From Patescibacteria group bacterium (GTDB lineage Bacteria > Patescibacteriota > Gracilibacteria > Peribacterales > Peribacteraceae), in assembly GCA_018818235.1 (NCBI GenBank), contig JAHISE010000149.1, forward strand, positions 1-14,459: a DNA stretch of 14,459 nucleotides, written 5' to 3'. The notes beneath the pieces are model-generated. The model did not search any database and had not been told where the DNA came from. It saw nothing but the letters and a program-made list of their open reading frames with translations. The translations under genes and the position numbers were made by a program. Every line of letters starts with the position of its first letter. Position 1 is the stretch's first letter. This document shows positions 14,169 to 14,459 of this stretch, piece after piece.

Positions 14169-14216
14169 GCCACCTTAGCTCCCACCTTCGTCCGCCTCGG
14201 CGGAGCTATGGTGGGC
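14169..14216. repeat. Hairpin element beginning with a copy of the tRNA 5' end
   Basis: GCCACCTTAGCTC at 14169-14181 is identical to the first 13 bases of the tRNA-Thr at 14261. It runs into a hairpin: CCCACC 14181-14186 with GGTGGG 14210-14215, and CCGCC 14192-14196 with GGCGG 14199-14203. AGCTCC 14177-14182 can alternatively pair with GGAGCT 14202-14207, so two folds exclude each other. It lacks anticodon and T arms and is not a tRNA gene. The rest of 14110-14260 shows no gene. Confidence 0.55.
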
Positions 14217-14260
14217 GAGAACCAGAGGCAATCGAAATATTCAGATATATGACACCTTAG

Positions 14261-14335
14261 GCCACCTTAGCTCAGTGGTAGAGCAACTCACTCGTAATGA
14301 GTAGGTCCCGGGTTCAACTCCCGGAGGTGGCTCCA
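14261..14335 (+). tRNA. tRNA-Thr (anticodon CGT)
   Basis: A full cloverleaf folds by eye: acceptor stem GCCACCT (14261-14267) with AGGTGGC (14325-14331); D stem GCTC/GAGC with an AGTGGTA loop; anticodon stem ACTCA/TGAGT with loop CTCGTAA and anticodon CGT at 14293-14295, reading the threonine codon ACG; variable loop AGGTC; T stem CCGGG/CCCGG with loop TTCAACT. The discriminator base is T, and CCA (14333-14335) is encoded in the DNA. All stems are fully paired and the gene looks functional. No intron or neighbouring tRNA is seen. Confidence 0.96.
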
Positions 14336-14406
14336 AAGCTTAATTCAAAAAAATAATATATTAGATTTAAGCATAAATTTGTAAACCTTACATAACATAT
14401 AAAATT

Positions 14407-14459
14407 CTAGTCTAAATCCTCTGGTTCTTCTGGTTCTTCTGGTTCTTCTATATAGAACA
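14407..14459 (-). CDS. Acidic C-terminal end of a gene running in from the right edge
   Basis: On the minus strand an open frame enters at the right edge and ends with TAG at 14409-14407, coding ...FYIEEPEEPEEPEDLD. The Glu-Glu-Pro tail comes from a 9-bp tandem repeat (plus strand CTGGTTCTT, three copies). A short acidic tail is plausible for a protein end, but only 16 residues are visible and the repeat is open in other frames, so this is tentative. The product cannot be named. The preceding 14336-14406 is AT-rich spacer. Confidence 0.4.
   Translation of the reverse strand, partial: FYIEEPEEPEEPEDLD

Noticed and set aside
14169..14216. Second tRNA gene upstream of tRNA-Thr.
   Set aside because: Only the 5' 13 bases match; there is no anticodon arm, T arm or CCA.

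Overview
The window looks like a piece of a Candidate Phyla Radiation (Patescibacteria) chromosome, or a close relative, using the standard code (TGA is a stop). This rests on the company of genes: a multi-kilobase surface fibre built from phage-tail-like modules, two small single-pass membrane proteins of a type I associate with these bacteria, a lone DprA, and almost no Shine-Dalgarno sequences. Nothing here is a decisive taxonomic marker, so the assignment is an inference. There are about nine gene features in mostly single-gene units.

Left part (1-2143): the C-terminal end of an IS110-like transposase, then rpiB (minus strand, ribose-5-phosphate isomerase B) and purC (plus strand, SAICAR synthase). 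The two divergent housekeeping genes connect pentose phosphates (the source of PRPP) with purine synthesis. Between and around them lie palindromic C-rich/G-rich intergenic elements.

Centre (2144-10626): a strong TTGAAC-17-TATAAT promoter drives one giant gene of about 2,655 codons. Its product has a predicted cytoplasmic N-terminus with a transposase-like helix-turn-helix, one membrane span, a coiled coil and a Ser/Thr linker. A very long repetitive fibre follows (GIG-xx-SP, GDTMTG and TFPYSDG modules), then a Peptidase_G2-like 'DYAEWF' domain, a second stalk, a beta-sandwich and a Ser/Thr/Pro tail. It is the most remarkable object in the window.

Right part (10627-14459): two small membrane-anchored proteins (134 and 157 aa), dprA (minus, DNA uptake/recombination), a short GC-rich lipoprotein cassette (minus) with its own promoter, Shine-Dalgarno and terminator, a tRNA-Thr(CGT) (plus), and the acidic C-terminus of a minus-strand gene running off the edge.

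Nearly every intergenic space is filled by a long imperfect inverted repeat, but the arms are written in a different simple sequence each time (CCCCTCTCCC, TTGGGAGTC, CCAATATTCC, AAATCCCAAATCCC, GATTAAAGGATTA). Two copies of the C-rich class show a compensatory base-pair change, so the fold itself may be under selection or be regenerated by a mobile process.
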